From NCBI GenBank assembly GCA_025456495.1, contig JALOKO010000018.1, positions 1-17,975 of the forward strand: a stretch of DNA of 17,975 nucleotides, given 5' to 3'. Below are positions 6,789 to 15,158 of this stretch, piece after piece. Source of the stretch: Bryobacterales bacterium. Lineage in GTDB: Bacteria > Acidobacteriota > Terriglobia > Bryobacterales > Bryobacteraceae. The notes under the pieces are model-generated. The model searched no databases. It worked only from the letters and a program-made list of their open reading frames with translations, and was not told the DNA's origin. A program made the translations under genes and the position numbers. Within the stretch, counting starts at the first letter, position 1; each line of letters opens with the position of its first letter.

Positions 6789-6913
6789 CTTCAACGGCCT
6801 CGTGCACTCCAACTGGCTATCGGCCAGAGTGGGCGAAACTTTAGCGTCACCGTCCTTGGAGCGTGATGGATTTGAGCTTGCTGCGTTGCCGGGAATCGGG
6901 CATGCTGGGTTGC

Positions 6914-7708
6914 ATGGACCTCCAACTGCGCGGCAAGACCGCATTTGTCACCGGATCCACCGCCGGCATCGGCTTCGCTATCGCCAGGCTGCTGGCCGCC
7001 GAAGGCGCGACGGTCATCGTCAACGGCCGCGCCGAAGCCCGCGTGGCGGAAGCCATCCAGCGGATCCGCGCGGAGGTTCCCGGGGCCGACTTGCGGCCTC
7101 TCGCCATCGATTTGGCCACCGCCGCCGGAAGCGCCGCCGCCACCGCCGCACTGCCTGACGTCGACATCCTGGTCAACAATCTGGGCATCTTCGAACCGAA
7201 GCCCTTCGAAGAAATCACTGATCCGGACTGGTACCGCTTCTTTGAAGTAAACGTGATGAGCGGCGTGCGCCTCAGCCGGGCCTACCTTCCCGGAATGAAG
7301 GCTCGCAACTGGGGACGCATCGTGTTCATCTCCAGCGAGTCCGGGGTGCAGATCCCCAGCGAGATGGTCCACTACGGCTTTACCAAGACAGCCCAGTTGG
7401 CGCTGTCGCGAGGGCTGGCGGAACTAACGGCGGGCACTGGCGTGACGGTGAACGCCGTCCTTCCCGGACCCACATCCAGTGAGGGCGTGTCCCAGTTTGT
7501 CGATGACCTGGCTGAGCGCACCGGCCAGAGCCGCGCCGATGTGGAGTCCCGTTTCTTTCGCGAGGTCCGCCCCACGTCCCTGATTCAACGCTTCGCCACC
7601 GTGGAGGAGGTGGCCAACCTGGTGGCCTACGTCTGCAGTCCCTTATCCTCCGCCACCAACGGCGCGGCCCTGCGCGTGGACGGAGGCGTTGTCCGCAGCA
7701 TCGTCTAG
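6914..7708 (+). CDS. SDR-family oxidoreductase (Rossmann, NAD(P)-dependent)
   Basis: This is a 264-aa classical short-chain dehydrogenase/reductase. The cofactor motif TGSTAGIG lies at 13-20, the structural motif NNLG at 88-91, and the catalytic set is Asn114, Ser141, Tyr154 and Lys158 (YGFTK). The C-terminal part RVDGGVVRSIV is typical of FabG-like SDRs. Arg39 after the second beta strand (NGRAEAR) suggests NADP preference. The substrate cannot be told; such proteins are usually annotated as 3-oxoacyl-ACP reductase-like. The start at 6914 matches the usual N terminus of the family (MDLQLRGKTAFVTG) but has only a weak ribosome binding site. An ATG at 6866 preceded by GGAG (6858-6861) would add 16 residues and cannot be ruled out. 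The gene is divergent from the cheW-like gene and 50 bp before the purine permease on the same strand. Confidence 0.9.
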   Translation: MDLQLRGKTAFVTGSTAGIGFAIARLLAAEGATVIVNGRAEARVAEAIQRIRAEVPGADLRPLAIDLATAAGSAAATAALPDVDILVNNLGIFEPKPFEEITDPDWYRFFEVNVMSGVRLSRAYLPGMKARNWGRIVFISSESGVQIPSEMVHYGFTKTAQLALSRGLAELTAGTGVTVNAVLPGPTSSEGVSQFVDDLAERTGQSRADVESRFFREVRPTSLIQRFATVEEVANLVAYVCSPLSSATNGAALRVDGGVVRSIV

Positions 7709-7758
7709 CGCGCACCGCCACTGCGGCCCTCCCCGTTCTGCCATCCTATTGCTTTCCC

Positions 7759-9069
7759 ATGCACGCCTTACTGGCCCGCTATTTTGAGTTCGAGAAGCTG
7801 GGGACGAACCTGCGCACGGAAGTGCTGGCCGGTTGCACCACGTTTCTCACCATGGCCTACATCATCTTCGTGAACCCCTCCATTCTGGGCCAGGCCGGCA
7901 TGCCCGTGGCCGCGGTCACGGCCGCCACCTGCCTCTCGGCCGCCTTCGGCAGTCTCAGCATGGGGCTCCTTGCACGCTACCCCATTGCCCTGGCCCCGGG
8001 CATGGGGTTGAATGCCTACTTCGCCTACGTGGTCTGTCTGGGGATGGGCGTCCCCTGGCAGACCGCCCTGGGCGCCGTCTTTCTTTCGGGGGTCGCCTTT
8101 GTGCTGCTCACCCTGGTTGGGGTGCGGCGGTTGGTAATCCAGGCCATTCCCACCGAACTGTACGCGGCGGTGGCCAGCGGCATTGGTCTCTTCATCGCCT
8201 TCGTCGGGTTGCGCAACGCGGGCGTGATCGTCGCCGACAATGCGACCCTGGTGACTCTGGGGAACCTGCGCGAACCAGGAACGCTGCTGGCCTTGGGAGG
8301 TCTTACGTTGGTTGCCGTGCTGATGGCCCTACGGGTGCGTGGCGCGATTCTGGTGGGCATCCTGGCGACCGCCGCCGCCGGAGCCCTCCTGGGCCTCGTT
8401 CCCTGGAATCCCCAGCCCTACACGCTGGCTGAGATCTCCGCCACCGCCTTTCAATTCGACCTCAAGGGCGCTCTCTCCCTGGGCCTGCTGGAAGTCGTCT
8501 TCGTCTTCCTCTTCGTGGATCTCTTCGACAACATCGGCACCCTGGTGGCAGTGGGCAAGCAAGCGAAGTTGTTTGACGGAAGCCAGCGCATCCCCCGCAT
8601 CCAACGCATCCTCTACGCGGATGCCACCGCCACCTTGGTGGGCGCCAGCACGGGCACCTCCACAGTAGTCAGCTACATCGAAAGCGCGGCGGGCGTAGCC
8701 GCTGGCGGTCGCAGTGGACTCACCGCCGTTGTGGTGGGTTTGCTGTTCCTGATGGCGATGTTTGTGGCGCCCCTGTTCGGCATCATCCCCGTCGCGGCCA
8801 CCGCCCCGGCGCTCATCATCGTGGGATCCCTGATGATGACTACCGCCTCTGAAATTGAATGGCAGAATCCCGTCACGGCCATCCCTGCCTTTCTCACCAT
8901 GATCTCCATCCCGCTCACCTTCAGCATCGCCAACGGTCTCGCCTTTGGCTTCACCAGCTACGCGCTCATCCGCCTGTGCCTGCCTGGCCGTTGGCAGGTA
9001 AACTGGTTAGTCTATGCACTTGCCGCGCTTTTCCTGGCCCGCTTCGTTTATCTCGCGCAAGGCGCCTGA
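7759..9069 (+). CDS. NCS2-family purine base permease (AzgA/GhxP-like)
   Basis: This 436-aa inner-membrane transporter has about 12-14 hydrophobic segments. It belongs to the AzgA-like branch of the nucleobase-cation symporter-2 family, which imports adenine, guanine or hypoxanthine with protons. The signature blocks are present: FEFEKLGTNLRTEVLAG at the N terminus, GMGLNAYFAY in TM3, VDLFDNIGTLV (Asp254, Asp257) in TM8, and TGTSTVVSYIESAAGVAAGGRSGLTA in TM9-10. The length is normal for the family. No clear Shine-Dalgarno site precedes the ATG, and no purine riboswitch fold is visible in the 50-bp gap upstream. The 3' end overlaps the next gene, a lipoprotein nucleosidase, by 56 bp, which points to co-expression. 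Purine specificity is well supported by family; which base is carried is not. Confidence 0.92.
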   Translation: MHALLARYFEFEKLGTNLRTEVLAGCTTFLTMAYIIFVNPSILGQAGMPVAAVTAATCLSAAFGSLSMGLLARYPIALAPGMGLNAYFAYVVCLGMGVPWQTALGAVFLSGVAFVLLTLVGVRRLVIQAIPTELYAAVASGIGLFIAFVGLRNAGVIVADNATLVTLGNLREPGTLLALGGLTLVAVLMALRVRGAILVGILATAAAGALLGLVPWNPQPYTLAEISATAFQFDLKGALSLGLLEVVFVFLFVDLFDNIGTLVAVGKQAKLFDGSQRIPRIQRILYADATATLVGASTGTSTVVSYIESAAGVAAGGRSGLTAVVVGLLFLMAMFVAPLFGIIPVAATAPALIIVGSLMMTTASEIEWQNPVTAIPAFLTMISIPLTFSIANGLAFGFTSYALIRLCLPGRWQVNWLVYALAALFLARFVYLAQGA

Positions 9070-9985
9070 GGGCTTCCTTCTGTTGCTGCTTGCAGTGCTG
9101 CTGCTGGCTGCCTGCGCCAAGCCTCCCGCCGACGCCGTCCGCGCCGATGTGCTGGTGCAGGGCGCGGAGATGAGCGAACTCGAACCGCTGTTGCAAGCCT
9201 TGGAAGGCCGTCAGGAAGTCTCCATCGGCGCCTGGTTTTTCTGGGAAGGCACAATGCGGGGCAAGCGCGTGGTGGTGTCCCTCACGGAAGTGGGTCCCAT
9301 GAACGCGTCGGTGGCCACCACCCTGGCCATCCAGCGCTGGCAACCGCGCGTGATCCTCAACCAGGGCACCTCGGGTGGCCACGACCCCAAACTGCAGGTT
9401 CACGACATCGTGCTGGGCGTCCGCAATGTGGAGTTCGGCGCCTTCAAGACCCTGCCCGCCAGGCGTGGCGACGGTACGGCCCTCTCCCGCATCCAGCCCA
9501 CCACCACCAAACTCCGCCTGGGCAGCGTAGACAATCGGGTTGCCTTCCGCGAGTTCCCCGGCAGCATGGACCTGGCCCAGCAGGCGCTCCAAGTGAAATA
9601 TCCCCACGGCCGCGTCCTTACCGGAGCCGTCGGCAGCGCTCACCAATGGAATCGCGAAATCGACCGCCTGGAGTGGCTCCGCGCCACCTACTCCACCGAC
9701 ACAGAGGATATGGAAAGCGCCTACGTTGCCGCCGTTGCCTATGCCTTCCGGATTCCCTTCCTCTCGTTCCGTATCGTTTCCGATAACGAGTTCCATAGTC
9801 CGGACTTCATCCGCGAGACCGGCCAGGAGTGCGCGCAATTCGTACGGGACTTTATCCTCGCCCTGGACCTTGCCAAGGTGGGCGCGGTGCAGCACCTGCC
9901 GGAACACGCCGCGCCAAGCGCAACACCGCCCGCAACTGCCGCTGAGCCCGTGTCCGCACCACCCGCACCGGTCCCGGCAGGGTAA
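9014..9985 (+). CDS. Lipoprotein MTA/SAH-nucleosidase-like enzyme (purine phosphorylase superfamily)
   Basis: The protein is 323 aa. A lipoprotein signal comes first: a long n-region, hydrophobic residues 21-33 and the lipobox LAAC with Cys34. The rest matches the 5'-methylthioadenosine/S-adenosylhomocysteine nucleosidase fold: GAEMSELEPLL (Glu55, at the place of E. coli Glu12), NQGTSGG (117-122), the ribose-binding DMES (Met233-Glu234), and SDN with the catalytic Asp257. These enzymes hydrolyse the purine N-glycosidic bond in the cytoplasm; here the signal implies action outside the inner membrane. A Pro/Ala-rich tail of about 28 residues ends the protein. The start overlaps the permease gene by 56 bp, in another frame; ATG 9014 has only a weak ribosome site, so translation may be coupled. 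The pairing suggests nucleoside cleavage followed by base uptake. The exact substrate (MTA, SAH, adenosine or other nucleoside) is open. Confidence 0.85.
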   Translation: MHLPRFSWPASFISRKAPEGFLLLLLAVLLLAACAKPPADAVRADVLVQGAEMSELEPLLQALEGRQEVSIGAWFFWEGTMRGKRVVVSLTEVGPMNASVATTLAIQRWQPRVILNQGTSGGHDPKLQVHDIVLGVRNVEFGAFKTLPARRGDGTALSRIQPTTTKLRLGSVDNRVAFREFPGSMDLAQQALQVKYPHGRVLTGAVGSAHQWNREIDRLEWLRATYSTDTEDMESAYVAAVAYAFRIPFLSFRIVSDNEFHSPDFIRETGQECAQFVRDFILALDLAKVGAVQHLPEHAAPSATPPATAAEPVSAPPAPVPAG

Positions 9986-10045
9986 CTGCGCGACGATTGC
10001 CGCCCCTTCTCTGGCGCCCATTCCTGGATCGCCACCTCCCGACAG

Positions 10046-10075
10046 CCGTTCCGTGACACCCCGTTCCTTGACACC
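10046..10075 (+). repeat. Duplicated 15-mer upstream of the lactate permease gene
   Basis: CCGTTCCGTGACACC (10046-10060) and CCGTTCCTTGACACC (10061-10075) are adjacent direct repeats matching at 14 of 15 positions. The single change turns the second copy into a consensus TTGACA box. The rest of the 120-bp gap (9986-10105) shows no hairpin or gene. Confidence 0.7.
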
Positions 10076-10097
10076 GGCCCCCTCCCTCCCGTACTGT
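10068..10097 (+). promoter_or_regulatory. Candidate promoter of the lactate permease gene
   Basis: A perfect -35 box TTGACA (10068-10073) is followed after 18 bp by a weak -10, TACTGT (10092-10097). The start would fall around 10103-10106, at or next to the ATG at 10106, so the mRNA could be leaderless. This agrees with the absence of a Shine-Dalgarno site before this gene. Confidence 0.35.
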
Positions 10098-10105
10098 TCT
10101 GGTTC

Positions 10106-11743
10106 ATGTGGGAGCAAAACTATATCCCTGTCGCCGGCAGTCTTCCGGTATCGGCCACCTTGGCCGCCGTACCCCTGGTGGGCCTGCTGCTGCTTTTGGG
10201 AGTCTTCCGCAAACCATCCTGGGTAGCCGCGCTCACAGGTTTGGGCTTGGCCTTGGCCGTGGCGTTGTTCGCCTTCGGCATGCCGGTGACCTTGGCGCTG
10301 TCGTCCACCGCCATGGGCGCCGCCTTCGGTTTGTTCCCCATCGGCTGGATTCTGTTTAACGCCATCCTGCTCTACCAGCTCACCGTGCGCGCGGGGAAGT
10401 TTGAGGTCATCAAACACTCGCTGGGTAACCTGACGGCTGACCGCCGCCTGCAGGCGCTTCTCATCGCCTTCGCCTTTGGCGCATTCCTGGAAGGGGGCGC
10501 CGGTTTCGGCTCACCTGTCGCTGTCGCCGCCGCAATGCTGGTGGGCCTGGGCTTCACGCCCTTCTACGCTGCCGTCCTCTGTCTGCTGGCGAACACTGCC
10601 CCGGTTGCCTTCGGCTCCATCGGCATCCCCGTCGTTACGCTGGCGGGCATCACCGGTCTGCCCTTAGACCGCCTCAGCGCCGGCGTGGGTCGCATTTGCG
10701 CGCCGGTCTCGGTTTGGATTCCCGCCTACCTGGTGGTGGTCATGAGCGGCTTTCGTGGCCTGAGGGGCGTCTGGCCTGCTGTCGTGGTTTGTGGGGTGGG
10801 CTTCGCTCTGTCGCAATTCCTGGTCTCGAACTTCATGGGCCCGGAACTCACTGACATCATCGCGGCGCTGGTCACTATCGTCGGTCTGGTGGCCCTGCTG
10901 AAACTCTGGAAGCCCAAGCAGATCCAAACCAGCCTCGACGCTGAACATCAGGTGGACGGCCCCGCGCTGGAAGGAAAGCACCATAGCGCAAAGGAGATCT
11001 TCGGCGCCTGGGTGCCCTACCTGCTCCTGGTTGCCTTCGTCCTCACCTGGGGGATCCCCGGCGTCAAGCCGTACCTGGATCCGTTCACCATCCCCTTCGC
11101 ATGGCCCGGCCTGGATGGCAGCGTCCTGCGAGTGGCGCCGCTGGTGGAAAGCCCCTCGCCGTACCCGGCGATCTTCAAGCTGGACCTGCTTGCCGCTTCC
11201 GGCACTGCCTGCCTGTTGGCCTGCATCGCCACCGCGGCCTTCCTGGGCATTTCTCCCTCGAAGTTCCTGTTGACCGCCAAGGAGGTGGCGCTGCAACTGG
11301 CCAAGCCCATGACCACCATCTGCGCCGTGTTGGGCCTTTCGTTCCTGATGAACTATTCCGGAGCCACCATGACCCTCGGGCTGGCCTTCGCCGCCACCGG
11401 GGTGTTGTTCCCCTTCTTCAGCGCCCTGCTGGGTTGGCTGGGGGTCTTCCTCACCGGTTCCGATACCGCCGCCAACGCCCTTTTCGGCAACCTGCAGGTG
11501 GTGACCGCCGGCCAGTTGGGATTAAATCCGGTGCTGATGGCCGCCTCCAACTCCAGTGGCGGCGTCATGGGTAAGATGATCAGCCTGCAAAGTATCGCCG
11601 TGGCCGTTGCTGCCGCCGGGATGGCTACCAGCGAGGAGTCCCGCCTGTTCCGCTACACCCTGCGGCACAGTGTCTTTCTGGCCGCTGTCATCGGGTTGGT
11701 GGTGCTGTTTTACGCCTATGCTGTCCCCGCGTGGGCGCCCTGA
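10106..11743 (+). CDS. lldP: L-lactate permease (LldP/LctP family)
   Basis: This 545-aa integral membrane protein with about 12-14 hydrophobic segments belongs to the lactate permease family, which brings in L-lactate, D-lactate or glycolate with protons. Recognisable blocks are FGAFLEGGAGFGSPVAVAAA in the first half, NTAPVAFGSIGIP, GSDTAANALFGNLQ, and SNSSGGVMGKMISLQSI near the C terminus. The central loop (about residues 270-300, KPKQIQTSLDAEHQ...) is hydrophilic, as usual. The length is typical. No lactate dehydrogenase (lldD, lutABC) or LldR-type regulator is nearby, so substrate supply and control are not shown. It stands 172 bp upstream of the ATP synthase operon on the same strand, in the place where atpB and atpE usually stand. 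No convincing terminator separates them, only a T-rich stretch at 11747-11760. Confidence 0.92.
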   Translation: MWEQNYIPVAGSLPVSATLAAVPLVGLLLLLGVFRKPSWVAALTGLGLALAVALFAFGMPVTLALSSTAMGAAFGLFPIGWILFNAILLYQLTVRAGKFEVIKHSLGNLTADRRLQALLIAFAFGAFLEGGAGFGSPVAVAAAMLVGLGFTPFYAAVLCLLANTAPVAFGSIGIPVVTLAGITGLPLDRLSAGVGRICAPVSVWIPAYLVVVMSGFRGLRGVWPAVVVCGVGFALSQFLVSNFMGPELTDIIAALVTIVGLVALLKLWKPKQIQTSLDAEHQVDGPALEGKHHSAKEIFGAWVPYLLLVAFVLTWGIPGVKPYLDPFTIPFAWPGLDGSVLRVAPLVESPSPYPAIFKLDLLAASGTACLLACIATAAFLGISPSKFLLTAKEVALQLAKPMTTICAVLGLSFLMNYSGATMTLGLAFAATGVLFPFFSALLGWLGVFLTGSDTAANALFGNLQVVTAGQLGLNPVLMAASNSSGGVMGKMISLQSIAVAVAAAGMATSEESRLFRYTLRHSVFLAAVIGLVVLFYAYAVPAWAP

Positions 11744-11789
11744 AACTTTGCTTTTCTTTGCCTTAAGCGACATTTCCGACTACCGGGTC

Positions 11790-11820
11790 TTGTGGACGGC
11801 TCATCCACCCACGTGATAAT
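11790..11820 (+). promoter_or_regulatory. Candidate promoter of the ATP synthase operon
   Basis: GATAAT (11815-11820) is a good -10 box. The -35 is poor: TTGTGG (11790-11795) with a 19-bp spacer, or GTGGAC (11792-11797) with 17 bp. GTGGA/TCCAC (11792-11796, 11804-11808) form an inverted repeat within the promoter. It is the best candidate in the 172-bp gap between the lactate permease and the first ATPase gene, giving a leader of about 90 nt. Confidence 0.35.
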
Positions 11821-11833
11821 CTGACGGTTTGCA

Positions 11834-11881
11834 CCCGGTATCCTTCTGGTCAGCCGGGCGCCATTGACCCAGAACGCTGGG
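11834..11881 (+). other. Two small hairpins in the ATP synthase operon leader
   Basis: CCCGG/CCGGG (11834-11838, 11854-11858) and CCCAG/CTGGG with an AACG tetraloop (11868-11881) can fold in the predicted 5' leader, ending about 35 nt before the first ATG. They leave the ribosome binding region free. The function is unknown and the stems are only 5 bp. Confidence 0.3.
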
Positions 11882-11915
11882 CCCCGAATTGCCCCGCGGT
11901 TTCAGAGAGTTTGGC

Positions 11916-12368
11916 ATGGATCAACTGCTCGCCCAACTAGGCGCCCTTTTCCTGGGTGCGCTACCAAGCGCCATCCTGCTGATTGTATTGTTTCTTTACC
12001 TCCGGGTCGTGCTGTTTCAGCCCCTTCAGCGCATTCTGGACGAACGCCACTCCAAGATGGGTGGCCGCGAATTGAAAGCGGCAGACACGCTAAAGATGGC
12101 GGAACGGAAACTGCAGGAATACAACGACTCCCTGCAGGCAGCCCGCACAGAGATTTATTCCAGTCAGGAACAGTTGCGGCGACGGCTGGAAGCAGAGCGC
12201 GATGCCGCTATCGCCACTACCACGGAACAAGCGAAAGCCCATCTGGCGACGGTCCGTCGGCAACTGGATGCTGAGGTTGCCGAAGCCCGCACGGCGGTTG
12301 CCCGCGAAGCAACTCAACTGGCGGCCAGCATCACGGACAAACTCATCCCGGGAGGTCGCGCATCATGA
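11916..12368 (+). CDS. atpF: F-ATPase subunit b (first of two b-type subunits)
   Basis: This 150-aa peripheral-stalk subunit of F1Fo ATP synthase has one N-terminal membrane helix (about residues 11-33, LGALFLGALPSAILLIVLFLY). LQRILDERHSKM and a long charged helix follow, which should dimerise and reach up to subunit delta. There is no signal peptide, unlike the next gene. The start at 11916 is chosen over one at 11889 because the protein then begins at the usual distance from the membrane helix; AGAG lies about 8 nt upstream. The stop overlaps the next start as ATGA, so translation is coupled. It opens the operon: subunits a (atpB) and c (atpE) are not upstream. With a second, different b gene next to it, the stalk is probably a b/b' heterodimer; which of the two is b or b' is not certain. 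Confidence 0.9.
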   Translation: MDQLLAQLGALFLGALPSAILLIVLFLYLRVVLFQPLQRILDERHSKMGGRELKAADTLKMAERKLQEYNDSLQAARTEIYSSQEQLRRRLEAERDAAIATTTEQAKAHLATVRRQLDAEVAEARTAVAREATQLAASITDKLIPGGRAS

Positions 12369-12997
12369 CCAGGATGCCCCTTGCCGGCACGCTGCTGTTG
12401 GCGATCCTTTTGCTGGTGTTCTGCCCTCCGGCCCCTGCGGCGGAAGCCGGTCATGATGACCATGGCGACCACGGCGGCGAAATCGGCGGACCCAACGCGA
12501 CCCTCTGGAAAACAGTCAACTTCCTGGCGCTGCTGGGGATTGCGGCCTACATGCTGCGTGGCAAGGTGGAACCCTTCTTCGCGGAGCGCAACAAACAGAT
12601 TGCCAGCGGCATGACCGACGCAGCCAATCGCGAGCAGGAAGCCCAGGCGCGCCTGCGCGATGTGGAGAGCAAACTGGCGGGATTGCAAGCCGAGATTGCC
12701 CGTTTACGGGACAGCGCCCAAACCGAAATGACGCGCGACCGCGAGCGCGTGGAGGCCGATACCGCGCAAGCCTTGGCCCGCATCCAGGAACACACCAGCC
12801 GCGAAATTGCCACTGCCGGTGTGGTTGCACGCAACCAGTTGCGCCATCACGCGGCCCAATTGGCCATGGAGCTTGCCGAACAGCAGGTTCGTGCCCGCGC
12901 CGCCGAACCGGGTGCGCAGGAGGCTCTGCTCAGCCAGGCCATCCAACGGTTGGCCCCCGGTGGGTCGCCCTCCAGCAACCTTACGTCGAAGAATTGA
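12365..12997 (+). CDS. atpF: F-ATPase subunit b with N-terminal signal peptide (second b-type subunit)
   Basis: This 210-aa protein is a second b-type stalk subunit. Residues 1-26 look like a cleavable signal peptide (MTRMPLAGTLLLAILLLVF..., cleavage after PAPAA). A His/Asp/Gly-rich linker follows (His30, His33, His36 in AGHDDHGDHGG), then the real membrane helix at about 47-63 (TVNFLALLGIAAYML) and KVEPFFAERNKQI, the usual start of the b helix. The long coiled-coil-forming region (75-195) is Ala/Arg/Glu-rich. Signal-bearing b subunits are known from some bacterial lineages; the leader would place the short His-rich N terminus in the periplasm. Cys20 is not a lipobox, because Phe stands at -1. 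The start overlaps the previous stop (ATGA). The delta gene starts 7 bp after its stop. Confidence 0.88.
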   Translation: MTRMPLAGTLLLAILLLVFCPPAPAAEAGHDDHGDHGGEIGGPNATLWKTVNFLALLGIAAYMLRGKVEPFFAERNKQIASGMTDAANREQEAQARLRDVESKLAGLQAEIARLRDSAQTEMTRDRERVEADTAQALARIQEHTSREIATAGVVARNQLRHHAAQLAMELAEQQVRARAAEPGAQEALLSQAIQRLAPGGSPSSNLTSKN

Positions 12998-13004
12998 GTT
13001 TCCC

Positions 13005-13553
13005 ATGGCAGACGTTTTGGCAACCAAATACGCGCGCGCCCTTCTGGAGCTCACGCTGCCCCTTCCCGAAGCGCAGCGGGATTCCACGGCAGCCTCCCTA
13101 CGCGCCTTCCGCGACCTCTACCAGCAGTCCGCGGAATTGCGTAGGGCGCTGGATTCGCCTGCCGTGGTGATGGCTGCCCGGCAGAGGGTGATCGTCGATT
13201 TGTGCCAGCGCATGGCGTTGGGCGATCTGCTGCGGCGCTTCCTGTTGGTGACGGCTGAGCACGGGCGCCTTGCGCTGCTTCCCCAGATCGTCGGAGCCTT
13301 TGAGGAATTGCTGGATCAGCATGCGGGCCGCATCACCGCCGACGTCGCTGTTCCCGCTGCATTGTCCCCGGCCCAGCAGGCAGAGATTGAACAGCAATTG
13401 ACGGCGCTTACCGGCAAGCAGGTACGCGCCCGGTTTACCGTGGACCCTTCGCTGATTGGCGGGTTTCGCGCAGCGATTGCCTCCACGGTCTATGACGCAT
13501 CCCTGCGCGGGCAGTTGGATGCCTTGCGCCATCGCTTTCAAACGGTGGCCTAG
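13005..13553 (+). CDS. atpH: F-ATPase subunit delta
   Basis: This 182-aa subunit joins the top of the alpha3beta3 head to the b stalk. The N-terminal six-helix domain begins with the classical ATKYARALLEL (residues 5-15). The C-terminal part has ITADVAVPAALSPAQQAEIEQQLTAL and the conserved close VDPSLIGGFRAAI ... YDASLRGQLDAL. The length is normal. The start at 13005 follows a poor ribosome site (GAG at 12995) but is fixed by the family N terminus; a frame opening earlier at 12807 lies within the b gene. A 78-bp gap with a strong hairpin separates it from atpA. Confidence 0.95.
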   Translation: MADVLATKYARALLELTLPLPEAQRDSTAASLRAFRDLYQQSAELRRALDSPAVVMAARQRVIVDLCQRMALGDLLRRFLLVTAEHGRLALLPQIVGAFEELLDQHAGRITADVAVPAALSPAQQAEIEQQLTALTGKQVRARFTVDPSLIGGFRAAIASTVYDASLRGQLDALRHRFQTVA

Positions 13554-13579
13554 ACGGCAGATTGAGTTTCATCTCCACA

Positions 13580-13606
13580 GCGCCGGGGTGCAACCCGCAC
13601 CGGCGC
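13580..13606 (+). other. GC-rich hairpin between atpH and atpA
   Basis: GCGCCGGGGTGC (13580-13591) pairs with GCACCGGCGC (13597-13606), forming 10 base pairs with a 2-nt G bulge and an AACCC loop. It is the only structured part of the 78-bp gap and stands 25 nt before the atpA start, ahead of its GGAG site (13623-13626). No U-tract follows, so an RNA-processing or stability element is likelier than a terminator. Confidence 0.5.
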
Positions 13607-13631
13607 CCTGGGAGCAAAAGACGGAGACGCG

Positions 13632-15155
<1,524 letters not shown>

Positions 15156-15158
15156 GCC

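Noticed and set aside
7709..7758. Purine riboswitch before the NCS2 permease
   Set aside because: The gap is only 50 bp, with no three-way junction or conserved loop sequences.
8966..10417. Minus-strand open frame (483 codons) opposite the nucleosidase and lactate permease genes
   Set aside because: It is Gly/His/Gln-rich low-complexity translation antisense to three well-supported genes, with no ribosome site.
12365..12997. Second b subunit read as a lipoprotein (Cys20)
   Set aside because: The residue before Cys20 is Phe, which does not fit a lipobox. A normal cleavage after PAPAA fits better.
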